A stretch of 8,301 nucleotides of DNA, from contig CAIVHJ010000391.1 in NCBI GenBank assembly GCA_903905665.1, positions 1-8,301 of the forward strand. Reading direction: 5' to 3'. Positions within the stretch are counted from its first letter, which is position 1. Every line of letters begins with the position of its first letter. Under the pieces are notes generated by a model, which worked only from the letters and a program-made list of their open reading frames with translations, was not told the origin of the DNA and ran no database searches. The DNA is from an uncultured Phycisphaerales bacterium (GTDB taxonomy: Bacteria; Planctomycetota; Phycisphaerae; UBA1845; CAIVHJ01). A program made the position numbers and the translations under genes. Positions 1-6,580 of this stretch are shown here, in pieces.

Positions 1-1271
1 AAATCCGGCAACCAGTCGTATTCGTCGCGCCGGCACCCGTAAAGCTCTTCGGGTTTGTGCACGGCAGCGAATGGATGGACTAATTCTCCCGCCGGGTTAC
101 GAATCGAAACCTGCAACAATCGTTCGATCAATTCATCTCGCAGATGTTCGTAATCGTTTGGCTCGACAATTCCCTCCGGTTGGCGACCGCGAAGATTGAT
201 GTACAGAAACCCGCACATCCCTGCATGGGCAATAAACGCACGAGTCCCCGACCAGTCGATCGCCAGATCATGCTCGATCCCGTCGTTCGAGGCGAATTTG
301 CCTTTCTTTTTTCGAAACCAGCGGTGCAACAGGTATTCTGTTCGAGTTTGCAACTGCTTCGCCCGGTCGATGGCGAGGTATCCCCAGTCGCGCAGCAGCA
401 GATTGGCCTGAATTTTACCGTCGAGCGACCCGTGACCGTGATCGGACATGATGAACAGCGTGGCATCCCGCGAACGAGCATAGTCTGCCAACTGGCCGAG
501 ACACCGATCGAGGTGCGCGAAACATCCGGTGCACAACTCGGATCGGGCTAGATCACGATGAGCGGTTCGCGAATCCAGATATTTCCACGTTTTGTGCTGA
601 AGGTTGTCCACGAGTTTGAACAAAACCATCAGTGCATCCCAGCCGAATTTCTCACCGCAATACCGGGTGAGTTCGACCCCCTGATCAAAACTTCGCCGAA
701 TGTAGTCGAGATTTTCCGCAAACAGCGCCAACCCGCCAAACGGCTTGCGCCGCCATCGCGTGCTGAACGAAAATGCCGGCCATCGCCGGAGAATCTCATC
801 CTTCAACTCTGGCGGCCATGTGAACTCTACCTGCGTACCCGGAGTTTCAAATCCGCTGATCAAAAACCCGTTCACCGGCCGAGGGGGATACGTCATCGGA
901 ACCTGAATGATCCCGACCTGCAATCCCTTTTCGCCCAAAATTTGCCAGATCGTTCGCTCACGGATTTCGTACGTGCTGTTGAATCGCAGTTCGTTGGTTT
1001 TCGGGTCGTAGCGTTCAAAGTCGATGATTCCGTGTCGTCCCGGCCCTTTGCCGGTCATGAACGTGCTCCACGCCGCCGGCGTGATCGGCGGAATGGTGGA
1101 CATCAAAATGCCGCTCGTCCCGGTTTCAACCAGTTGCTTCAGGCGAGGCATGAGACCCCGCTCCATCATCGGCCGCAACACCTCCCATGTCGCCCCATCC
1201 AGACCGACGATCAGAAGACGATTCAATAAGGCAGGCAGCTCTCGCCTCGTGGTTGTAGAGCTTGAAGTCAT
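1..1271 (-). CDS. Alkaline-phosphatase-superfamily phosphodiesterase/phosphohydrolase, C-terminus cut by window edge
   Basis: The frame is open from ATG 1271 to the left edge, giving 423 residues with no stop. The N-terminus has the family pattern LLIVGLDGATW (metal ligand D25). The segment IPPITPAAWSTFMTG follows and aligns with the nucleophile loop of nucleotide pyrophosphatases/phosphodiesterases, making T64 the likely nucleophile, and GPGRHGI comes after it. Further metal ligands are D222 and H226 (VDNLQH) and D277-H278 in MSDHGHG. This matches the type I phosphodiesterase / AP-superfamily 'predicted phosphohydrolase or phosphomutase' group, usually about 450-550 aa, so the visible part covers most of the protein. 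No signal peptide or membrane segment is visible, suggesting a cytoplasmic enzyme. The substrate cannot be told. An in-frame ATG at 1289 exists but lies inside the predicted -10 box, so 1271 is preferred; the Shine-Dalgarno is weak. It is divergent from the hicBA-thyX cluster. Confidence 0.88.
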   Translation of the reverse strand, partial: MTSSSTTTRRELPALLNRLLIVGLDGATWEVLRPMMERGLMPRLKQLVETGTSGILMSTIPPITPAAWSTFMTGKGPGRHGIIDFERYDPKTNELRFNSTYEIRERTIWQILGEKGLQVGIIQVPMTYPPRPVNGFLISGFETPGTQVEFTWPPELKDEILRRWPAFSFSTRWRRKPFGGLALFAENLDYIRRSFDQGVELTRYCGEKFGWDALMVLFKLVDNLQHKTWKYLDSRTAHRDLARSELCTGCFAHLDRCLGQLADYARSRDATLFIMSDHGHGSLDGKIQANLLLRDWGYLAIDRAKQLQTRTEYLLHRWFRKKKGKFASNDGIEHDLAIDWSGTRAFIAHAGMCGFLYINLRGRQPEGIVEPNDYEHLRDELIERLLQVSIRNPAGELVHPFAAVHKPEELYGCRRDEYDWLPD

Positions 1272-1287
1272 GTTCTTACCGGTGAAC

Positions 1288-1317
1288 ATTATATTGGTTA
1301 TGCTATCATTTTGTGAA
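1288..1317 (-). promoter_or_regulatory. Predicted sigma-70-type promoter of the phosphodiesterase gene
   Basis: On the minus strand a perfect TATAAT (1288-1293) follows TTCACA (1312-1317) with an 18-bp spacer. Transcription would begin near 1281, leaving a leader of about 10 nt before ATG 1271, which explains the poor Shine-Dalgarno. Prediction from consensus only. Confidence 0.5.
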
Positions 1318-1411
1318 TGACCGCAAAAGGAAGGATTTGCATGAACCGGCTGACGAGCGAAAATGTTTTATGAATTGCGCAACGGAGAACGTGGATCATG
1401 CTGCAGCGAGA

Positions 1412-1420
1412 TGGTATAAT
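1412..1420 (+). promoter_or_regulatory. Predicted extended -10 promoter of hicB-hicA(-thyX)
   Basis: TGGTATAAT is a full extended -10 element (TGN plus TATAAT). No good -35 is seen 17 bp upstream, which is common for extended -10 promoters. The start of transcription would be near 1427, about 43 nt before hicB, with the hicB ribosome binding site (AGGGAG) inside the leader. It is the only convincing plus-strand promoter before thyX. Confidence 0.5.
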
Positions 1421-1469
1421 TCAGAAGAATCTGCCATCGGGCGAATTATTGGTTGAAGGGAGATAGATT

Positions 1470-1697
1470 GTGGCCAGCGTCAGGCGTCTTACCGCCATAG
1501 TAGAATGCGAAGGCGACGGTTATGTGGCGCTTTGTCCGGATCTGGATATCGCCAGCCAGGGTTCGACAGTGGGCGAAGCACGTCAAAATCTGATAGAGGC
1601 AGTCGAACTTTTTTTTGAAACAGCCAGCCCTCATGAAATTACCGATCGACTTCGTGGCGAATTGTACGTCACCCCGATAGAGGTGCAGGTTGGGTAG
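1470..1697 (+). CDS. hicB: HicB-family antitoxin of a type II toxin-antitoxin pair
   Basis: This 75-residue protein has the HicB-like pattern: a first beta strand (RRLTAIVECEGDGYVAL), then CPDLDIASQGSTVGEARQNLIEAVELFFE, close to the family core 'PdLpGc.SqGdT.eEA..Ni.EAielyle'. HicB proteins bind and block HicA mRNA interferase, and many also repress their own operon. No helix-turn-helix or ribbon-helix-helix tail is visible after about residue 50, so direct DNA binding is uncertain. The start is GTG 1470, placed 5 nt after AGGGAG. The 3' end overlaps the hicA reading frame by 8 nt. The order antitoxin-toxin is opposite to the E. coli hicAB arrangement but is known elsewhere. The gene itself looks intact. 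Confidence 0.85.
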   Translation: MASVRRLTAIVECEGDGYVALCPDLDIASQGSTVGEARQNLIEAVELFFETASPHEITDRLRGELYVTPIEVQVG

Positions 1698-1915
1698 GTT
1701 GCAAGTACTATCCGGGTTGCAGGTGTGTCGTACTTCTGCGCGAGCAGGGTTTTGTGGAGAAACGTCGCCGGGGCAGCCATGTCGTCATGCAAAAAGTCGT
1801 CGAGGCGTCCACCATAACCGTTCCGGTTCCCAATCACGAGGAACTTCGTACGGGTACATTGCGGGCGATTATTCGGCAATCACAACTTCCCCGCCGTCTT
1901 TTTGAAGCTCCGTAG
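1690..1915 (+). pseudogene. hicA: HicA-family mRNA interferase toxin, broken by a +1 frameshift
   Basis: The 5' part, read from TTG 1690, gives MGRLQVLSGLQVCR, a typical HicA start. From about 1730 the homology moves to the next frame (LLREQGFVEKRRRGSHVVMQ, then TITVPVPNHEELRTGTLRAI and LPRRLFEAP) and ends at TAG 1913-1915. Removing one base, for example the A at 1732, restores a continuous protein of about 74 aa with canonical spacing between the V-C-R and G-F landmarks. HicA is a double-stranded-RNA-binding-fold ribonuclease, and the GSH histidine expected for catalysis is present in the downstream frame. As sequenced, the first frame continues into unrelated residues to 1905, so no functional toxin is predicted. 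Cause: a real mutation or a sequencing error. No slippery heptamer is seen at the shift. Confidence 0.85.
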
Positions 1916-1954
1916 CCGGCAACAGATCGTCGAGTTTGAAAAAAGGAACACGAT

Positions 1955-2731
1955 GTGCGTATTATTCGCGAACCACAGGTGTATCTGGTCGGCCGGCAGA
2001 CTCTCAACGACGAAGAGCTGGATCGTTTTCTGTCGGATCACGGAGTGGAGACGTGGCAGACGGATACGGAGGTGGCGGGTCAGAAGTTGTGTGAAATGGC
2101 GGGACGGATTTGCTACATGAGTTTCGCCAAACCGCGCCCCGGTGGAAACGCCGAATACCTGCAACACCTGCTCGAAGTCGGCCACGGTTCGGTGCTTGAA
2201 CACGCCGTGTGGAATTTTATTTTCACCGGAGTCTCGCGAAGCCTGACCCACGAACTCGTTCGGCATCGCGCGGGGTTCGGTTATTCCCAGCTGTCGCAGC
2301 GCTACGTCGATGAATCGGACACGGATTTCGTGGAGCCCGACATCATCGCCGAAGACCCGGAACTGCACGAAACCTGGCTGGCGGCCATCCGCGAAAGCCA
2401 CGCCGCCTACGTCAAACTGGTCGATCGTCTGTCCGCCCGATTGCAGCAGATCGAAGACAAAACGCAGCGCCGAAAAATGGCGCGCCAGGCAGCCCGATCG
2501 GTACTCCCCAATGCAACCGAAACCAAAATCTTCGTCACCGCCAACGCGCGGGCCTGGCGACATTTCATCGAACTGCGATGCAGCGAACACGCCGAAACCG
2601 AAATCCGAAAACTCGCCGCCAAAGTCCACCAAATCCTCCGTACCGAAGCCCCGCACCTGTTCGGCGATTACGAAGTCGTCCCCCTCGAAGATCAGACCCA
2701 AGCCGTGCGGACTCCTCATCCCAAGGTTTAG
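1955..2731 (+). CDS. thyX: Flavin-dependent thymidylate synthase ThyX
   Basis: ThyX makes dTMP from dUMP using methylenetetrahydrofolate, FAD and NADPH (EC 2.1.1.148), replacing ThyA in organisms that lack it. The 258 residues are a usual length. Landmarks are GHGSVLEH (about 76-83), the ThyX signature RHR at 103-105 followed by AGFGYSQL and S114, then QRYVDES, the LPNATET segment (184-190), NARAWRHFIELR (197-208) and the C-terminal A-E-x-EIR (213-218). The start is GTG 1955, 7 nt after AAGGA (1943-1947). An ATG two bases earlier is out of frame. The gap to the hicA stop is 39 nt without a visible promoter, so transcription probably comes from the hicBA promoter. The last 22 nt are duplicated at 3054-3075. 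Confidence 0.96.
   Translation: MRIIREPQVYLVGRQTLNDEELDRFLSDHGVETWQTDTEVAGQKLCEMAGRICYMSFAKPRPGGNAEYLQHLLEVGHGSVLEHAVWNFIFTGVSRSLTHELVRHRAGFGYSQLSQRYVDESDTDFVEPDIIAEDPELHETWLAAIRESHAAYVKLVDRLSARLQQIEDKTQRRKMARQAARSVLPNATETKIFVTANARAWRHFIELRCSEHAETEIRKLAAKVHQILRTEAPHLFGDYEVVPLEDQTQAVRTPHPKV
2708..2729 (+). repeat. Direct repeat copy 1, at the 3' end of thyX
   Basis: This copy and 3054-3075 are identical at 21 of 22 positions. The exact shared core is TCCTCATCCCAAGGTTT (2713-2729), preceded by CGGA and one variable base. It encodes the last residues of ThyX (TPHPKV) up to the first base of the stop codon. Confidence 0.85.
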
Positions 2732-2809
2732 CCCAGCGAGCGGGTTCATCCGATCCTTCTTTTTAAGAAAATGGGGGAATCGCTGGCGCTACGGTCGCTG
2801 AAGTCGTCA

Positions 2810-2818
2810 TGATATAAT
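2810..2818 (+). promoter_or_regulatory. Extended -10 promoter of the small gene, likely leaderless
   Basis: TGATATAAT matches the extended -10 consensus exactly. Transcription would start near 2825, the A of the proposed ATG. No Shine-Dalgarno precedes the gene, consistent with a leaderless mRNA. No -35 hexamer is evident. Confidence 0.5.
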
Positions 2819-2824
2819 GATGTG

Positions 2825-3091
2825 ATGTCTGTCCGACAACATATCACGAGCCGAATTATACGACCGGGGCAATTCGTGCCGCCCGATCGTGATTGGAGTA
2901 CCCTGCAACCCGAAGAACGGATGGAGGCCGTGTGGCAGTTGACCCTGCTGTGCTATTGCTGGAATCGGGATGACGACGATGAACCGCGACTTCAAAGAAC
3001 CGTTACTCGAATTCTGCGCCCACAAGACCTTGCAGATCTCGAACGACTTGAATCGGATTCCTCATCCCAAGGTTTGATTGCCGGCGGTTAA
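2825..3091 (+). CDS. Small protein of unknown function
   Basis: This 88-residue frame is not recognised with confidence. The N-terminal third is basic (RQHITSRIIRPG). A central predicted helix carries PEERMEAVWQLTLLCY and is followed by an acidic run (RDDDDE), then RLQRTVTRILRPQDLADLERL. The 'PEER...VW.LT' helix followed by an 'RL.R.V.RI.R' strand recalls small proteins that I associate with nucleotidyltransferase-type toxin-antitoxin loci, but no toxin partner is adjacent and the resemblance is unverified. ATG 2825 is chosen because it sits at the expected transcription start; GTG 2822 is one codon upstream. The gene ends within the second copy of the 22-bp repeat, so its last nine or so residues may be acquired. 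Its stop overlaps the stop of the convergent glycogen synthase gene by the bases TTAA. Confidence 0.6.
   Translation: MSVRQHITSRIIRPGQFVPPDRDWSTLQPEERMEAVWQLTLLCYCWNRDDDDEPRLQRTVTRILRPQDLADLERLESDSSSQGLIAGG
3054..3075 (+). repeat. Direct repeat copy 2, at the 3' end of the small gene
   Basis: This is the second copy of the thyX 3'-end repeat, 346 bp downstream, differing only by T in place of C at one position. Here it is read in another frame (residues SSSQG of the small protein), so conservation of protein sequence does not explain the match. Confidence 0.85.
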
Positions 3092-4923
3092 TTCTGCGGA
3101 TTCGCTCCGTTGGTAGGCACAACGTGCAGACCGGGATATCGCTTGTCAAACGCCATTTTCCACGCGTCCAGATAATATCGAATCAAGTGCCGCCAGTCGA
3201 AGTGATCCCCGTAACTTTCCACGAGGTTTCGCTGCTGGATTCGCTCCCGCCGCGACAATCGGGTCAGTTCATAAAGCCACGAAGCGATCGTCTGGACGGT
3301 CGTCGCATCGTCCACCCCGCGTCGCGGCGCCACGTACAAACCACTTTCGTTGTATTTGGTGAAATACCTTTTGACGTAAGTTCCGAAACCGCTCAGGTCG
3401 CTGGTAATCGCCGGCACACCCCGCACCACGCATTCCAACGGCGTATACCCCCACGGTTCGTAATACGACGGAAAAACTCCCAAATTGCACGCGCGAACAA
3501 ACTGGTCGTACTCCAGCCCCAGAAGCGGACTCGCCACCGATAAAAAATCGGGATGGAAAATCACCTTCACCGGATCGTCCGGCTTGTTGGTCAACTGACG
3601 CAGACGCAGGTGTTTGAGAATCGGATCGTTGACCTCGTCCCACAGGTCATGAGTGACGACCGTCGGCATGGTCTTTTGCCGAAAGGCATGCATGATTCGC
3701 TTGAGTCGGAGCACGGCGTATTCATCCAACAGGTCCTCCAGAACGGGCAATCTTCCGTCGGTGATGACCTTGACGAGATGCTTCTTCATCTCGTCGCCGA
3801 TCGCCGAACAAGTGTGAAACATCTCATCGAACATCGCCTGACGATTGAGCGTGTTCACGTTGAGTGATTGGACCGGCGCTTTGATGATGAAAAACGCGAT
3901 GACGTTCACACCGTTCGGGTTGGCCTTGAGCCGCTGGTTCAATTCATAAAGCGAGTCGATGAACACGTCGAGACCCTTGTTGCGATACTCATATCGACCC
4001 GCCGTAAAAATGTAGAGCGTCTTGTCCAGATCGAACGTGTAACTGGGAAAAAAATGTCCCATCACAAACTCGTGGACCTTCTCTTTGTTCTGGCGGTGCA
4101 GGACCTGAAATTCGTGGGGTGCCGCAAATCGCTCGACGTTAAGCCCATTGGGAACAAGGGCTTCGGGGCGCCTCCCCAGAAATTGTGCAGATTCCTGAGC
4201 CGTGATTTCCGACACCGTGGTGAACACATCGCAGTTCTGCGCGGCTTCGCGTTCGAGCAGAAACTTGTGGGTAATGCTGTGTTCTCGCGCGACAACTTCG
4301 GCGTTGATCTCATGCATGTGGTCGTAAAGGTCACCGTTGGCGGAGCACAAACTTCGCCCGACCACGGTGGCATGTGTCGTGAACACCGTCGCAAAAGGCG
4401 GCTTGCGCTTTTTCAAAAAAGAAATCGCCACCGCCCCCTGCCACTCGTGAAAATGCGCGAGCATCGGGCGATCCGCATTCAACCGATTTGCCAGCACCAG
4501 CAAATCCGCCACCGCATTTCCAAACGCCACCAAATCGTTCGTTTCGAAATCATTGTCGGGAGTGCGAATCTGGGTGTCTTCCCAGAGGAAGTAGCGAATC
4601 TCTCCGAGTCTCGGAAGCACCGACTTCACATCAATCAACAGCACCTGCGGCCGACCAGTCACCAACCACTGCCCGCAGTGAATGACCACCCCCAGCTTGC
4701 GCATTTCTTCCAAAACGGGCTTGATGAATTCAGAGGGCGGGGTTTCTTCAAATTCGATCTGAGCGGAGGCTTCGTGATACGGCCCGATCAACCAGTAACC
4801 GTCTCCCCAGCAACGCACCGCCGCCGGCGCCCGACTGCGAAGCACCGAATAAATCCCCCCCGCCTGACTGCACACCTCCCACGATACCTCGAACATCAAC
4901 GGAATGCCGGGCGTGCGGGTCAC
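3088..4923 (-). CDS. Glycogen synthase, GT3 (eukaryote/Bacteroidetes-like) family
   Basis: Glycogen synthase extends alpha-1,4-glucan chains from a nucleotide-sugar donor. GT3 enzymes of eukaryotes use UDP-glucose, unlike the ADP-glucose-using GT5 GlgA of most bacteria; the donor here is not proven. From GTG 4923 the protein has 611 residues. The N-terminal Rossmann domain opens with FEVSWEVCSQAGGIYSVL (11-28; GG loop at 22-23), then HEW (159-161) and FTTHATVVGRSLC. The C-terminal domain has FPSYYEPWGYTPLEC with the catalytic pair E489-x7-E497, and LSGFGTY, almost the animal GYS sequence. The longest frame starts at a TTG (5052) without a ribosome binding site. I prefer GTG 4923 (weak GAAAGAAG upstream) or ATG 4896, because a minus-strand TATACT at 4993-4998 and loss of family similarity before residue 11 argue for a later start. 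Confidence 0.93.
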   Translation of the reverse strand: MTRTPGIPLMFEVSWEVCSQAGGIYSVLRSRAPAAVRCWGDGYWLIGPYHEASAQIEFEETPPSEFIKPVLEEMRKLGVVIHCGQWLVTGRPQVLLIDVKSVLPRLGEIRYFLWEDTQIRTPDNDFETNDLVAFGNAVADLLVLANRLNADRPMLAHFHEWQGAVAISFLKKRKPPFATVFTTHATVVGRSLCSANGDLYDHMHEINAEVVAREHSITHKFLLEREAAQNCDVFTTVSEITAQESAQFLGRRPEALVPNGLNVERFAAPHEFQVLHRQNKEKVHEFVMGHFFPSYTFDLDKTLYIFTAGRYEYRNKGLDVFIDSLYELNQRLKANPNGVNVIAFFIIKAPVQSLNVNTLNRQAMFDEMFHTCSAIGDEMKKHLVKVITDGRLPVLEDLLDEYAVLRLKRIMHAFRQKTMPTVVTHDLWDEVNDPILKHLRLRQLTNKPDDPVKVIFHPDFLSVASPLLGLEYDQFVRACNLGVFPSYYEPWGYTPLECVVRGVPAITSDLSGFGTYVKRYFTKYNESGLYVAPRRGVDDATTVQTIASWLYELTRLSRRERIQQRNLVESYGDHFDWRHLIRYYLDAWKMAFDKRYPGLHVVPTNGANPQN

Positions 4924-5122
4924 AGGTTTGCTTCTTTCGTTCGTCGATCCATCGGGAAAAACCGGTTGCTCAAATGCGAATACAACCTTCCCAGTATAAT
5001 GCAGGCGGAATCGAAACGCGAAGAAAAGATGGGTAGGAACGTGCCATCGCAATGATTTAACGTCGCAATCTTCTGCTGCCGCAACAGGCTTGGATAACGG
5101 GAGCCAACGTCCGATAAACTGA

Positions 5123-6085
5123 TCAGGAGGGATCGAAGTTGATCCGGCGGGCGATTCGCCACGGTCGCTGACCGGTGATCCAGTAGCGGTTGCGCATCAC
5201 CAATTCGCAGCACCACCCGATCGCCGTCACAATTACCGCACCGACAGCCAAGCCGCAAGCAACGAACAAACCGGCCCACCCAAACATCCCACCGAACCGC
5301 CACGCAAGAATCATACCCAGCAGAAAAACGCACAATCCGGCAACGACCATGGATTGGGCCAGACGGGCGGTCAGGTGCGACGGCCGAGTGCGATATTTCA
5401 GCAGCATTCGCACCAGCAGAATGTCCGACACGACGCGTGAGATTCGACCGAATCCATACTTGCTTACGCCGGCGGTTCGGGGATGATGCCGAACGACGAT
5501 CTCGCCGACGCGTCCCCCTCGCGCCATCACAAACAACGGAAGAAAACGGTGCGTCTCGCCGAACAGCTCCGCCGGGTCCAACGCATCAGCGCGATATGCC
5601 TTCAACGTGCAGCCGAGATCGTGAATCGGCGCACCCGCCAGTCCGTTGATGATTCGGTTGGCGACTCTGGATACGAAAGTTCGCAGACCACCGTCGTGGC
5701 GGTCCCTTCGCCAACCGCTCACGCAGGCATATCCCTCATCGAGTTTCTTGAGCAAAGGTTCGATATCGGCGGGATCGTTCTGACGGTCCCCGTCGAGCGT
5801 AACGATGACCTCGCCGGATGATTCATCCATACCGGCAGCCAGCGCCAAAGTCTGACCGCAATTGTGGGCGAAATGGATCACCTTGACACGTGGGTTTCCT
5901 GCGGCGAGTTGATCGAGCACTTCATCGCTGCCGTCCACGCTGCCGTCGTTGACGAGGATGATCTCATGCGATCGACCCATCCGATCCAGTTCTCGCAAAA
6001 GGTCTTCGACGAGCGGATGAATGTTGTCCCGCTCGTTGTAAAGCGGAACGACGACGGACAAATAAACTGGCTGCGATACCGTCAC
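5123..6085 (-). CDS. GT2 polyprenyl-phosphate glycosyltransferase (DPM1/GtrB/ArnC type), two C-terminal membrane helices
   Basis: This 320-residue membrane-bound enzyme likely transfers a sugar from a nucleotide sugar to a polyprenyl phosphate at the inner face of the cytoplasmic membrane. The GT2 domain shows LSVVVPLYNERDNI (9-22), EIILVNDGSVDGS (41-53), the metal-binding DGDRQNDP (98-105), a GC-x-LKAYR segment (158-165) and the SKYGFGRI motif (208-215) typical of the GtrB/DPM group. Two hydrophobic segments follow (about 243-262 and 267-292), ending in a basic tail. The start is GTG 6085, sharing GTGA with the stop of the LAB_N gene, so the two are translationally coupled. No GT-C (ArnT-like) acceptor transferase is in the window. 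The sugar and the final acceptor are unknown. Confidence 0.92.
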   Translation of the reverse strand: MTVSQPVYLSVVVPLYNERDNIHPLVEDLLRELDRMGRSHEIILVNDGSVDGSDEVLDQLAAGNPRVKVIHFAHNCGQTLALAAGMDESSGEVIVTLDGDRQNDPADIEPLLKKLDEGYACVSGWRRDRHDGGLRTFVSRVANRIINGLAGAPIHDLGCTLKAYRADALDPAELFGETHRFLPLFVMARGGRVGEIVVRHHPRTAGVSKYGFGRISRVVSDILLVRMLLKYRTRPSHLTARLAQSMVVAGLCVFLLGMILAWRFGGMFGWAGLFVACGLAVGAVIVTAIGWCCELVMRNRYWITGQRPWRIARRINFDPS

Positions 6086-6534
6086 GATAATTGTCCCCTC
6101 GATGAAGCCGAGACTTTGGAATCAAATCCCGGTTCGTCCTTGCCACCGTCGGAGTTGGAATCATCTCCGATCCCGTCTTCAAGCAAATCGTCGATCAGCG
6201 AACTCCGGCTTGCCGCGCGAGCATCAAGATGTTTTTGGGCGAGGGATTTCCGACGGTAAATCAAAACGAGGTTGCGAATATAAATGATCACGCCGAGTCC
6301 CTGCCCAAACACAAACACCGGATCGGGATCAGCCTGAAAAGCAGCATAAACAAACAGCATCACACCCCCCACCAGCGACAAATACCAAAACGCCAGCGGA
6401 ACGTGGCTCCGCTGACGCCGTTCACTGGCGATCCACTGAATCACGAACCGCATCATAAAAATGAACTGAGCCGAGAATCCGAACAGCACCCACGGATTGG
6501 CTAGTTTCAATAGAATCTTATGCACATATTCCAT
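6082..6534 (-). CDS. LAB_N (lipid A biosynthesis N-terminal domain) small membrane protein
   Basis: The protein has 150 residues. The LAB_N signature is clear: RFVIQWIASERRQRSHVPLAFWYLSLVGG in the first half, then FGQGLGVIIYIRNLVLIYRR. Three membrane helices are expected, near residues 12-34, 47-65 and 72-91. LAB_N was named from its fusion to lipid-A-disaccharide synthase in some bacteria. Stand-alone copies are common beside GT2 enzymes, and the fold has been grouped with MtN3/PQ-loop transporters, so a role in moving a lipid-linked sugar is a reasonable inference but not shown. After residue 105 there is an unusual acidic, Ser/Gly-rich tail (DDLLEDGIGDDSNSDGG). ATG 6534 is preceded by GGGA at a suitable distance. 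The stop overlaps the GT2 start by 4 nt. Confidence 0.88.
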   Translation of the reverse strand: MEYVHKILLKLANPWVLFGFSAQFIFMMRFVIQWIASERRQRSHVPLAFWYLSLVGGVMLFVYAAFQADPDPVFVFGQGLGVIIYIRNLVLIYRRKSLAQKHLDARAASRSSLIDDLLEDGIGDDSNSDGGKDEPGFDSKVSASSRGQLS

Positions 6535-6580
6535 GTTCGTATCCCGATTTACTGACCCTTTTTAACCTTGTGAAGCGGTA

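Noticed and set aside
103..120. An apparent break in the ThyX signature (residues 103-120), with eight rather than seven residues between RHR and Ser.
   Set aside because: The motif is described as tolerating 7 or 8 residues, and the rest of the segment (SQLSQRY) is canonical. The coordinates given are residue numbers; the bases are about 2261-2314.
558..1229. A 223-codon plus-strand frame opposite the phosphodiesterase gene.
   Set aside because: The minus-strand frame carries all catalytic motifs of the AP superfamily without interruption, so this is a shadow.
1341..1456. Two tiny plus-strand frames before hicB: 10 codons from ATG 1341 with a good AAGGAAGGA, overlapping by ATGA a 28-codon frame at 1370-1456.
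   Set aside because: They lie across and upstream of the hicBA promoter, show no recognisable motif, and such frames are common by chance. A leader peptide cannot be excluded, but nothing supports it.
1723..1735. Programmed ribosomal frameshifting in hicA.
   Set aside because: There is no slippery heptamer, no stop codon poised at the shift, and no clear stimulatory structure. A one-base insertion or a sequencing error is simpler.
4995..5000. A plus-strand TATAAT between the glycogen synthase and GT2 genes.
   Set aside because: No plus-strand gene follows it, and the overlapping minus-strand TATACT fits the glycogen synthase gene better.
3868..5055. A 395-codon plus-strand frame opposite the glycogen synthase.
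   Set aside because: It is fully antisense to a clear GT3 gene, its residues are rich in R, H and Q with no domain pattern, and it is explained by the codon bias of the real gene.
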